Shown: one piece after another, positions 18,410 through 26,214 of the stretch | Layout of the letters: each line of letters begins with the position of its first letter | Numbering within the stretch: the first letter of the stretch is position 1 | Source: Pelagibacteraceae bacterium AG-430-E20 | GTDB lineage: Bacteria; Pseudomonadota; Alphaproteobacteria; Pelagibacterales; Pelagibacteraceae | DNA length: 43,148 nt | Direction of reading: 5' to 3' | NCBI GenBank assembly: GCA_003209915.1 | Contig: QCOF01000004.1 | Span: forward strand, 1 to 43,148 | The notes under the pieces: generated by a model | The model's database searches: none | What the model saw: only the letters and a program-made list of their open reading frames with translations | Told to the model about the DNA's origin: nothing | Program-made: the position numbers and the translations under genes

Positions 18410-18912
18410 CAAATTAAGTAGCTACTTAGAACCATAAAACAGATTAATGATAAAATAACATATAATCCGGCACACACGTCATCCATAATTACTCCAAAAC
18501 TATTTTTAAAATTTTTGTCAAAAAAACTAACTGGGAACGGTTTTATAATATCAAAAAATCTAAATAAAACGAAACAAATAGAATAAAATATAAAAGCCTC
18601 ATCAGGAGATTTTTCAGTGCCATGAGAAATCTCATATGCAAAAATTGGAATTGATTGACCAATTAATTCATCAATTATTATTTCACCAGGATCTTTATTT
18701 TCATTGTCCTTTATATAGCTTGTAACGGCAGGGAAAGAATAAATAAAAATTATAACTAGGCCTATTAATATAAAATGTGAAGATACATTAAATATGTGAA
18801 ATAATATATAAAGTATAATAGTTGTTGCTAATGATCCAAAAGTTCCGGGAATAAATTTAATTTTTCCTAGCCCCAACATCGTAACAAAAAGAGAATTAAA
18901 TGTTTTAATCAT
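18409..18912 (-). CDS. pgpA: Phosphatidylglycerophosphatase A PgpA
   Basis: PgpA dephosphorylates phosphatidylglycerol phosphate to phosphatidylglycerol in the inner membrane. The 167-residue protein has about four membrane segments and the family motifs GLGKIKFIPGTFGSLATT near the N-terminus, DPGEIIIDELIGQSIP (metal-binding acidic residues), FRFFDIIKPFPVSFFDK and GVIMDDVCAGLYVIL. The start lies 8 bases inside ispDF and the stop overlaps pncC. It indicates that PG is made, the main acidic phospholipid that the PlcP-type enzyme encoded further right could degrade. Confidence 0.92.
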   Translation of the reverse strand: MIKTFNSLFVTMLGLGKIKFIPGTFGSLATTIILYILFHIFNVSSHFILIGLVIIFIYSFPAVTSYIKDNENKDPGEIIIDELIGQSIPIFAYEISHGTEKSPDEAFIFYSICFVLFRFFDIIKPFPVSFFDKNFKNSFGVIMDDVCAGLYVILSLICFMVLSSYLI

Positions 18913-20011
18913 ATTTTATTATAGATACTATTACCTCACAAGCGACTGCTTTTTCCTTTCCTATTAATCCTAATTTTTCAACAGTTTTACCTTTTAGATT
19001 TATTAATGAACTATCAATGTTTAATAATTTAGATAAGGACTTAATTATTTTATCCCTGTATTTTGAAACTTTAGGTTGTTCACATATTAAATTTATATCA
19101 ACATTGTTGATATAGAAATCATTTTTATCCATTATCTGAATTACTGGTTTTAACATTTTAGGAGATCGTATATTTTTAAATTTTTTTTTATTATCAGGAA
19201 ATAAAGTCCCTATGTCTTTTTTTCTCATTGCTCCCAAAAGAGCATCGATAATAGAATGAATTATAACATCTCCATCTGAATGACCTTTTAACCCTGAATG
19301 AAATGGTATTTTTAAACCACCCAAATAAAGTTTTTTACTTTTAATTAATCGATGAATATCGAAACCTATTCCAATAAATGTTTTATTAGTATTGATATCT
19401 TCTTTATAAGTAATTTTATTATTAGAATTTTCACCTTTTATAAATTTTACTTTTAAATTATTTTCAATAAATAATGTTGCTTCATCTTGAATTTTAATTT
19501 TTTGTTTTATTGATAAATTGTAAAGATCATTAAATCTAAAAGCTTGTGGTGTTTGAGTTGAAAAAGAATGATCACGATTTAGATTAAATAACTGTTTTTT
19601 AACTTTATACTTAATAGAGTCTTTTGTATTTACAGTTGGGATCACGGCCTTATTTTTCTTAAGTGATTTAACTAAATTTTTTAAAAGCTGTAATGAAAAA
19701 TCTGGTCTTGCCGCATCATGGATTAACACATTTGATGGTTTAAATTTTTTTATATATTTAAGCCCAATTAAAGAGGAGTCTGATCTTTCTTTCCCTCCTT
19801 TAATTATAACTACATTTTTAGAAAATTTTTTATTGATTTGTTTTTTGTTGTTAACAACAAGGATGATTTTTTTAAATAATTTAGATGTTAAGGCTTTTTC
19901 AATTGAGTGTTCGAAAAGGGGCTTATTTTTATAGATAATATATTGCTTAAGTTTGTTTGAATTAAATCTTTTGCTTTGTCCCGATGCTAGTATTATAAAA
20001 TAGTTGTTCAT
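18905..20011 (-). CDS. ispDF: Bifunctional MEP-pathway enzyme IspDF
   Basis: The 368-residue fusion combines IspD (2-C-methylerythritol 4-phosphate cytidylyltransferase, about residues 1-210) with IspF (2-C-methylerythritol 2,4-cyclodiphosphate synthase, about 215-368). The IspD part shows FIILASGQSKRFNSNKLKQY (nucleotide-binding loop; the usual LAAGxGxR is LASGQSKR here), LIHDAARP and a TQTPQAFRF segment. The IspF part shows GIGFDIHRL (metal ligands D and H), GHSDGDVIIHSIIDALLGA, DIGTLFPD and KGKTVEKLGLIGKEKAVACEV. The fusion is common in alphaproteobacteria. Its start codon is separated from that of the divergent ntrY by only 24 bp. Confidence 0.95.
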   Translation of the reverse strand: MNNYFIILASGQSKRFNSNKLKQYIIYKNKPLFEHSIEKALTSKLFKKIILVVNNKKQINKKFSKNVVIIKGGKERSDSSLIGLKYIKKFKPSNVLIHDAARPDFSLQLLKNLVKSLKKNKAVIPTVNTKDSIKYKVKKQLFNLNRDHSFSTQTPQAFRFNDLYNLSIKQKIKIQDEATLFIENNLKVKFIKGENSNNKITYKEDINTNKTFIGIGFDIHRLIKSKKLYLGGLKIPFHSGLKGHSDGDVIIHSIIDALLGAMRKKDIGTLFPDNKKKFKNIRSPKMLKPVIQIMDKNDFYINNVDINLICEQPKVSKYRDKIIKSLSKLLNIDSSLINLKGKTVEKLGLIGKEKAVACEVIVSIIKYD

Positions 20012-20035
20012 TTATAGTGGTGATTTTTTACTCAA

Positions 20036-21817
20036 ATGTCAGATTTTATTAAAAAAAACATATATCTAATAATATTATTTATTATCACATTATCGATAGG
20101 TTTTTTAACCTTTTTAACTTTTATCGATAAAGGCTTTATTGAATTAAATGATCAGAATTTGCAGTATTTACTAATACTTAATATTATTTTGTTAGTTTCT
20201 CTTTTCCTGTTTATTTTTTCTGAAATTCAAAAAGCAATTAAAAGTGATATTGATAAGGATGGATTAAAATCAAATAAAAAATATATTACTTATTTTGCAT
20301 TATTCACCCTTATACCATCCGTTCTAATCTCAATTTTTTCATTATTTTTATTTTCATTTGCATTAGAAAAGTATTTTGACAAAAAGGTTACAACAGTAGT
20401 TAATAATTCTTATGAGTTAGCAAGAAGCTATGTTGAAGAAATAAGAAATAAAATTCAATCAGATATTGTATTGATTGCTTTTGATACTAATAAAAGTAAA
20501 AAATTTTTAAATGATAATGCTGATGAATATAAACGTTTTTTAAACACACAAAAAATAATAAGAGATGTAGATGAGATTCATATAATCGATGTCGATAAAA
20601 AGTTATTATTTACAACAATTAATGATAGTCAGTTTTTTGTTCCGCCAGTAGATAAGGCACTTAATTTAGTTTTAGAAGATGACAGACCCTTAAAAATAAT
20701 TAATGCTCCTGAAAATATTTCTGCAGCAATTATGCGACTTCAAAACTTTGATGACAGATTTCTTTATGTTGTAAAATATCTAGATAAAGAAATTTCAAAA
20801 TACTTAACTGAATCTCAAGAAGCAATTAATTTCTATTATACTGTCGAAGAAAAAAGTACCGGAATAAAAATATCTTTTGCAATTATTTATATTATTGTTG
20901 TTAGTGTTTTATTATTTGTATCTATATCAATCGCTATCAGATTTTCATCAAGATTTTTTAGATCTATTAATAATTTAATTTATGCCTCAAGTTCTATTGG
21001 TGAAGGAAATTTTGATGCAAAAGTTCCAGAGGTAAAAACTGACAAGGATTTAGAAATATTAAATAAAAATTTTAATTTAATGATCGATCGATTAAAAACC
21101 CAACAAGAAAAGCTAATTATTAATGAGAGACATGAAGCGTGGGGTAGTTTAGCTAGAAAATTAGCGCATGAAATTAAAAATCCTCTTACACCCATTCAAT
21201 TAACAATTGATAGGTTAAGAGAAAAATATTCTAATTTATTAAAGGAAAAAGACTCAGAAAATTTTAAAGATAATTTAAAAATAATTAATAACCAGATTAA
21301 GCAAATTGGTAATTTAGTTAATGAATTTTCTGATTTTGCAAGAATGCCAAAACCAACTTTAAGAGAAAACAACCTTGTCCATTTACTTAAAGAAAATATA
21401 AAATTACTAAAGGAATTAGATAATTCGATTGTTATAGATTTATCCAGTAATTCAGAAAAAATAATTTTAAATAGTGATAAAGAGCAAATAAGTAGAGTTT
21501 TTTTAAATTTAATCAAAAATTCAATTGAAAGTATTCAGCAAAAAGTAGAAAATGACAGTAATTTCAACAAAAAAATCACTATTGAACTTACGGAGAATGA
21601 TGGTCACATAAAACTGATAATTGTGGATAATGGAATTGGATTTGGAAAATTTTCAGAAAATATTAAAGATATTTTAAATCCATATTTTACAACAAAAAAA
21701 AATGGTACTGGTTTAGGATTATCAATAGTAAATAAAATTATTAACGATCATAATGGTAAAATTGAATTTATTCCAAGAAATGATGGCGCCGAAATTAAAA
21801 TAAATTTTATAAAATAA
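20036..21817 (+). CDS. ntrY: Nitrogen-regulation sensor histidine kinase NtrY (short form without PAS)
   Basis: NtrY is the membrane sensor kinase of the NtrYX two-component system, linked in alphaproteobacteria to nitrogen metabolism, respiration and envelope homeostasis. The 593-residue protein has about four membrane segments (roughly 10-30, 42-62, 82-108 and 278-300) enclosing a periplasmic region, then a HAMP domain (about 300-355). Next come a HisKA domain with phospho-acceptor H378 (KLAHEIKNPLTPIQL) and an ATPase domain with NLIKNSIES, DNGIGF and NGTGLGLSIVNKI. Most NtrY proteins are about 730-770 residues with a PAS domain between HAMP and HisKA; here that domain appears to be missing. 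It is followed one base after its stop by ntrX. In many relatives dusB-ntrB-ntrC precede ntrY; here ispDF is directly upstream. Confidence 0.92.
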   Translation: MSDFIKKNIYLIILFIITLSIGFLTFLTFIDKGFIELNDQNLQYLLILNIILLVSLFLFIFSEIQKAIKSDIDKDGLKSNKKYITYFALFTLIPSVLISIFSLFLFSFALEKYFDKKVTTVVNNSYELARSYVEEIRNKIQSDIVLIAFDTNKSKKFLNDNADEYKRFLNTQKIIRDVDEIHIIDVDKKLLFTTINDSQFFVPPVDKALNLVLEDDRPLKIINAPENISAAIMRLQNFDDRFLYVVKYLDKEISKYLTESQEAINFYYTVEEKSTGIKISFAIIYIIVVSVLLFVSISIAIRFSSRFFRSINNLIYASSSIGEGNFDAKVPEVKTDKDLEILNKNFNLMIDRLKTQQEKLIINERHEAWGSLARKLAHEIKNPLTPIQLTIDRLREKYSNLLKEKDSENFKDNLKIINNQIKQIGNLVNEFSDFARMPKPTLRENNLVHLLKENIKLLKELDNSIVIDLSSNSEKIILNSDKEQISRVFLNLIKNSIESIQQKVENDSNFNKKITIELTENDGHIKLIIVDNGIGFGKFSENIKDILNPYFTTKKNGTGLGLSIVNKIINDHNGKIEFIPRNDGAEIKINFIK

Positions 21818-21818
21818 T

Positions 21819-23174
21819 ATGAGTAGTGAAATATTAATTGTAGATGATAATGCAGATATAAGAAATATTATTAATGAACTTATTCTGGACGCTGGTTATA
21901 AAACTAGACTAGCCGCAAATTACAATCAAGCCTTATCGGAGATTGATAAAAAATTACCTGATGTTGCAATTTTAGACGTTAAGTTAGATAAAGGAGATAA
22001 TGACGGTATAGAGCTTCTTTCTCACATAAAGTCAAAAAATAAAGATGTTCCTGTAATTATAATCTCTGGTCATGCTAATATTGAAATGGCAGTAAAATCT
22101 TTACATAATGGTGCTTTTGAATTTATTGAAAAACCATTTGATCGTGAAAGGTTACTAAATTTTGTTAAAAGAGCTGTTGAAAATTATAATCTTAAAAAAG
22201 AAAATAAAGAATACGAAAGCAAGCTTTTCTCATCTTATGATATTATAGGGAACAGCAAGAATATAACTAATATCAAAGACCAGATCAAAAAAATATCCAT
22301 TACTGAAAGTAGAGTATTTATAAACGGTCCTTCTGGATCAGGTAAGGAGTTGATTGCTAGAAAAATTCACAAAAATTCAAAAAGAAACAAAAATCCTTTT
22401 GTAATATTAAATGGAGCCTTATTAGACTCTAATAAATATGAGCTTGAGTTATTTGGTGAAGAAAAAGAAAATGGATCAATTTCATATGGTGCTTTAGAAA
22501 AAGCTAATGGCGGTACACTTTTAGTTGATCAAGTTTCCGAAATTCCTTTAGATATACAATCAAAAATACTTAGAGTTTTGACCGACCAAAAATTTAAACG
22601 TGTCAATGGCAGTAGTGATGTTACAGTAGATGTAAGATTAATGTGTTCATCAAGTAAGGATTTAAAAAAAGAAATTGAAATTGGTAATTTTAGAGAAGAT
22701 CTTTTTCATCGAATAAATGTATTTGAAATAAATGTTGAGCCATTAAGTCAAAGAATTTCTGATATTCCTCTTTTAATAAATTATTTTTCAAAAAAGATAT
22801 CTGAAAATTATAATATTAAAGAATTAAATATTGATGAGAACAACAGTTATATTTTAAATCATAATTGGCAGGGTAATGTTAGAGAGTTAAGAAATTTAAT
22901 TGAAAGGATTGCTATATTGCAACCAGATACAAAAGATAAAATTTCCAATATTATTAAAGAGTCTTTAAAAAATAATAATTTTGATGATCAAATTGCTGAA
23001 AATAGCCTATCAGTGCCATTAAAAGAGGCTAGAGAAAAGTTTGAAAAGGAGTATTTAACTATCCAATTAAAAAAATTTAATGGAAATATTTCAAAAACAG
23101 CAATCTTTGTTGGCATGGAACGAAGCGCCTTACATAGAAAACTTAAAGGCTTAGGAATAAAAGAATTTAATTAA
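21819..23174 (+). CDS. ntrX: Response regulator NtrX, AAA+ domain degenerate (no GAFTGA, Walker B DQ)
   Basis: NtrX is the partner of NtrY. The 451-residue protein has a receiver domain (1 to about 120; acidic pocket D9-D10, phospho-acceptor D53, Lys in FIEKPFD), an AAA+ domain of the sigma-54-activator type (about 140-375) and a C-terminal Fis-type helix-turn-helix (GNISKTAIFVGMERSALHRKLK). Walker A is intact (GPSGSGKE, 170-177). The GAFTGA loop that contacts sigma-54 is absent, as in other alphaproteobacterial NtrX (GSISYGALEKA stands there). The Walker B motif reads LLVDQVSEI, with Gln238 where the catalytic Glu of DE is expected. It therefore probably acts as an ordinary DNA-binding regulator rather than as a sigma-54 activator. 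The stop overlaps trkA (TAATG). Confidence 0.93.
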   Translation: MSSEILIVDDNADIRNIINELILDAGYKTRLAANYNQALSEIDKKLPDVAILDVKLDKGDNDGIELLSHIKSKNKDVPVIIISGHANIEMAVKSLHNGAFEFIEKPFDRERLLNFVKRAVENYNLKKENKEYESKLFSSYDIIGNSKNITNIKDQIKKISITESRVFINGPSGSGKELIARKIHKNSKRNKNPFVILNGALLDSNKYELELFGEEKENGSISYGALEKANGGTLLVDQVSEIPLDIQSKILRVLTDQKFKRVNGSSDVTVDVRLMCSSSKDLKKEIEIGNFREDLFHRINVFEINVEPLSQRISDIPLLINYFSKKISENYNIKELNIDENNSYILNHNWQGNVRELRNLIERIAILQPDTKDKISNIIKESLKNNNFDDQIAENSLSVPLKEAREKFEKEYLTIQLKKFNGNISKTAIFVGMERSALHRKLKGLGIKEFN

Positions 23175-24565
23175 TGAACATTATTATTTGTGGTGCTGGA
23201 CGGGTGGGGTTCACTATTGCTAAACAATTAAGTGAACAAGGTCATTCGATAACTGTAATTGATACATCTAGTGAAGATATCCAAAAAATAGATGATGCTT
23301 TAGATGTAAAAGCAATTGTTGGTAAGGCAACTTATCCAACTATACTTGAAAAGGCGAATGCAGCTGAAACAGATATGATCATCGCTGTTACCAGAAACGA
23401 TGAAATTAATATGGTTATATGTCAAATCGCTTTTTCCATATTTAATATTCCAAAGAAAATTGCAAGAATAAGGTCACAGGATTATTTAAATCCTAAGTTT
23501 ACTACAGTTTATAATAAAGAAAATTTACCAATTGATGTAATCATTTCACCAGAACTTGAAATTGCAAAATCAATTCAAAGAAAGTTAGAGGCTCCAGGAG
23601 CATTAGACAGTGTTCCTTTTGCAGATAATAAAATACGATTATTAGAAATTCTAATTAATGATGGTTGTAATTTGATTAACATAAAGCTTAATGATCTAAC
23701 AAAAAAATACCCTAATTTAGATGCAAATGTAATTGGAATTATTAGAGATGATAAGTTTTTAATTCCAAAAAAAGAAGATGAAATTAGAAAAAATGATAAA
23801 ATTTACGTAATTATTAATTCTTCCCAAACAGCTGAAACTTTAGAAGCTTTTGGTCATACAGAAAAAGTATCTAAAAAAATTCTTATTGTTGGTGGTGGTA
23901 ACATTGGTTTTAATCTTGCAAAGAATATTGAGGAAACGTTAGATGCTGCAAGAGTTAAAATTGTTGAAAAAGACAAAGAGCGAGCAGAATTCCTTGCATC
24001 AGAATTAAACAATACAATAGTGATTAATGGCAACGGTTTAGATGAAGCAGTGTTAGCTGAAGCAAATTTAGAGGAAGCTGAAACTGTCCTTGCTTTAACC
24101 AATGATGATGAGGATAACTTGATGGTTAGTGTTCTTGTTGAAAAATTTGCTAAAGATGAAAAAGAAATTGAGGATAAAAGAACGATGGCATTAGTGAACA
24201 AACCTAATTATTCTCTATTACAAGACTCTCTTAAAATTGATGATTTAATAGATCCAAGAATGAATACTGTTTCTAGTATATTAAAACATGTCCATAAAGG
24301 TACCATAGAAACAGCTTACACAATTATGAATGGAGAATATGAAGTAATTGAAGCTGAAATTATTGAGACATCAGAGTTAATTAATAAAGAATTGAAGAAC
24401 TCAAATTTACCAGATGAGGTTAGAATTGGTGCAGTTTTAAGAGGAGATAAGATAATAATTCCTAGATCTGATTTTGTTTTTTTAAAAGAAGATAAAGTTG
24501 TTTTTTTGGCAAATAAAGACTCTATTTCAGTTGTAGAAAATATCTTTAGAATTAGTTCAATCTAA
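23174..24565 (+). CDS. trkA: Trk potassium-uptake regulator TrkA
   Basis: TrkA is the cytoplasmic NAD(H)-binding gating ring of the Trk/Ktr K+ uptake system. The 463-residue protein is a tandem duplication of RCK units: RCK-N 1 with IIICGAGRVGFTIAKQL (about 2-20), RCK-C 1, RCK-N 2 with ILIVGGGNIGFNLAKNI (about 235-252), and RCK-C 2 ending in IIPRSDFVFLKEDKVVFLANK. This matches the family's usual length and two-unit layout. It starts on the ntrX stop (TAATG) and is followed after 4 bases by trkH, so K+ uptake is apparently co-transcribed with NtrYX, an association seen in many alphaproteobacteria for ntrX-trkA. Confidence 0.95.
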   Translation: MNIIICGAGRVGFTIAKQLSEQGHSITVIDTSSEDIQKIDDALDVKAIVGKATYPTILEKANAAETDMIIAVTRNDEINMVICQIAFSIFNIPKKIARIRSQDYLNPKFTTVYNKENLPIDVIISPELEIAKSIQRKLEAPGALDSVPFADNKIRLLEILINDGCNLINIKLNDLTKKYPNLDANVIGIIRDDKFLIPKKEDEIRKNDKIYVIINSSQTAETLEAFGHTEKVSKKILIVGGGNIGFNLAKNIEETLDAARVKIVEKDKERAEFLASELNNTIVINGNGLDEAVLAEANLEEAETVLALTNDDEDNLMVSVLVEKFAKDEKEIEDKRTMALVNKPNYSLLQDSLKIDDLIDPRMNTVSSILKHVHKGTIETAYTIMNGEYEVIEAEIIETSELINKELKNSNLPDEVRIGAVLRGDKIIIPRSDFVFLKEDKVVFLANKDSISVVENIFRISSI

Positions 24566-24569
24566 TTAA

Positions 24570-25976
24570 ATGTCATTATTCAGAGTTAAATATTTAAGTT
24601 TTTTTTTTATACTTGTCTCTATATTTTCTTTTTTTAATATAATTTATTCTTATTATTTTAACTTATATCTTAATTTAAATACTTATTACGTAAGTTTAAT
24701 AATTTCAGGACTAATAGGAATTCTTTTTTATTACTTAAAATCCAGTTTAAAAAAACCATCAATTTTTGAGAAGATTTTAACTGTATTACTTGGTTATATA
24801 TTATTACCTTTAGTATTATGTATTCCGTTTTATTTAAGTATTTATAATTTAACTTTTTTAAACGCTATTTTTGAGGCGGTATCAGGATTTACTTCAACTG
24901 GTTTTTCTGTTTTTGAAAATATAAAACATATCGACCAAGGCTTAATATTATGGAGATCTTCAATTCAATGGATTGGAGGATTATACTTTTTATTCTCGAT
25001 AATTTTTCTTATCGATATTTATGATGAAAGTTTAAAAAAATCATTAACAAATTTTTTATCTTTCAGTAGCTCTGAGATTTTAAAACAAACTATTAAAATT
25101 TTTCTTTTATATTCCAGCTTAACTATTTTTATTTTTATTGTTTTAAATATATTTGGTATCAGAATATTTAACTCTCTTAATCTTGCAATGACAGCTATTT
25201 CCTCTGGAGGTTTTTTACCCGATAATGAGCTTTCAACGATATTATTGACAAACACTCAAATAATTGTTTTCTCACTTTTAATGATGATCTCTTTCTTTAG
25301 TATTTTTTTTACTTATAACTTAATTTTTTTACGAAAAAAAAATCTTAATTTTTTTTATGAAGATATTCATTTATTTTTGTATTTTTTAATATTGGTAAGT
25401 ATTTTTTTTATTTTTTTTAGTTATGATAAAAACTTCTCATTTAACTTCTTAAATTTAGTTAGTAGTATTTCAAATATTGGCATTTCTTTAGAAGTAGAAC
25501 AAAAAAACTTAAACTTAATCTATTTAATATTAGTAATAGTTGGAGGTTCCTTCTTCTCAACAAGTTCAGGATTAAGGTTTTTAAAAATTTATTCGCTTTC
25601 TAAATATTCAATCAATCAAATTCTTTCTTTCAGTAAACCTAATAAAGTATTTATGAATAAGCTTATTTTTTCTAAAATTAATTTTGACACAGCTGATATT
25701 AATAAATATTTCTTAACTGTTTTAATATTTATTATTTCTCTTTTTTCATTAACAATTTTATTATCATTGAGTAATATTGAGTTTGAAAATGCATTTAAAT
25801 TGGCGGTATTAACCTTAATGAATACGGTCAATTCTTCTGCTTATGGAATTAGTGATTTCGACTTTCAAAACTTACATTTTTTAACTAAATATTTTCTTAT
25901 TTTTTTTATGATTATAGGAAGGGTTGAATTGTTATCTTTGTTATTGATAGCTAAAAAATTTCTTTTTAAATATTAA
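24570..25976 (+). CDS. trkH: Trk-type potassium transporter, membrane subunit TrkH
   Basis: This very hydrophobic 468-residue protein fits the TrkH/KtrB superfamily of K+ channel-like transporters that work with TrkA. Four M1-P-M2 units can be traced from their selectivity-filter loops: GFTSTGF (about 106-112), TAISSGGF (208-215), SSISNIGIS (298-306) and a divergent fourth loop NTVNSSAYG (418-426). The segment GGSFFSTSSGLRFLKI (325-340) corresponds to the family's conserved intramembrane loop before the last unit. Length is close to the usual ~480. It ends the ntrY-ntrX-trkA-trkH run. The composition is biased to Phe, Leu, Ile and Ser, as expected for a membrane protein in AT-rich DNA. Confidence 0.88.
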   Translation: MSLFRVKYLSFFFILVSIFSFFNIIYSYYFNLYLNLNTYYVSLIISGLIGILFYYLKSSLKKPSIFEKILTVLLGYILLPLVLCIPFYLSIYNLTFLNAIFEAVSGFTSTGFSVFENIKHIDQGLILWRSSIQWIGGLYFLFSIIFLIDIYDESLKKSLTNFLSFSSSEILKQTIKIFLLYSSLTIFIFIVLNIFGIRIFNSLNLAMTAISSGGFLPDNELSTILLTNTQIIVFSLLMMISFFSIFFTYNLIFLRKKNLNFFYEDIHLFLYFLILVSIFFIFFSYDKNFSFNFLNLVSSISNIGISLEVEQKNLNLIYLILVIVGGSFFSTSSGLRFLKIYSLSKYSINQILSFSKPNKVFMNKLIFSKINFDTADINKYFLTVLIFIISLFSLTILLSLSNIEFENAFKLAVLTLMNTVNSSAYGISDFDFQNLHFLTKYFLIFFMIIGRVELLSLLLIAKKFLFKY

Positions 25977-26007
25977 TTTAGTATTATAACAGTATCATAA
26001 TATTTGT

Positions 26008-26084
26008 GCGCCCTTAGCTCAGCTGGATAGAGCATCGGTTTTCTAAACCGAGGGTCGGAGGTTCGAATCCTCCAGGGCGCGCCA
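26008..26084 (+). tRNA. tRNA-Arg (TCT anticodon)
   Basis: The 77-base cloverleaf has acceptor arms GCGCCCT/AGGGCGC, a D arm (TTAGCTCAGCTGGATAGAGC), anticodon stem TCGGT/ACCGA around loop TTTCTAA giving anticodon TCT (reads AGA), and a T arm GGAGG-TTCGAAT-CCTCC. The CCA end is encoded. AGA is the preferred Arg codon in AT-rich genomes, so this should be a major tRNA. It lies between trkH and the amino-acid transporter; no attachment-site duplication or integrase is nearby. Confidence 0.97.
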
Positions 26085-26123
26085 TCTTGTTCATTTTAGG
26101 TCATAATTATCCAATAATTTATC

Positions 26124-26152
26124 TTGATGGTAAATATTTAACGTGCTTAAAT
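26124..26152 (+). promoter_or_regulatory. Candidate sigma-70 promoter of yhdW
   Basis: A -35-like TTGATG (26124-26129) and a -10-like TTAAAT (26147-26152) are separated by 17 bp, about 60-90 bases upstream of the yhdW ATG and downstream of tRNA-Arg. Both hexamers deviate from consensus, so this is a plausible assignment rather than a firm one. The predicted transcript would contain the hairpin and palindrome that follow. Confidence 0.4.
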
Positions 26153-26159
26153 TATGAAT

Positions 26160-26179
26160 ATTCAAAAGTGATTTTGAAT
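26160..26179 (+). repeat. Inverted repeat (8-bp arms) in yhdW leader
   Basis: ATTCAAAA-GTGA-TTTTGAAT is a perfect 8-bp inverted repeat with a 4-base loop. It lies 36-55 bases upstream of the yhdW start codon and directly abuts the 18-bp palindrome that follows. It could be a transcript-stabilising hairpin at the 5' end of the mRNA or an operator. Confidence 0.7.
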
Positions 26180-26196
26180 TATTTGTTAACAAATAA
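26179..26196 (+). promoter_or_regulatory. 18-bp perfect palindrome upstream of yhdW (candidate operator)
   Basis: TTATTTGTTAACAAATAA is perfectly self-complementary over 18 bases, with no spacer. It lies between the 8-bp hairpin and the Shine-Dalgarno sequence. A zero-spacer palindrome cannot form a normal RNA hairpin loop without losing central pairs, so a dimeric DNA-binding regulator is the more natural reading. The protein that might bind it is unknown; the Xre-type gene downstream of the operon is a candidate. Confidence 0.55.
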
Positions 26197-26214
26197 AAAA
26201 CAAAAGGAAGAATA

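Noticed and set aside
23854..24201. Minus-strand 115-codon open frame inside trkA
   Set aside because: Low-complexity Ser/Leu/Ala composition expected from reading a conserved gene backwards, with no motif or regulatory context.
26008..26084. tRNA-Arg as an integration site for a genomic island
   Set aside because: No integrase, no duplicated tRNA 3' end and no change in gene character were seen downstream; the neighbours are core transporter genes.
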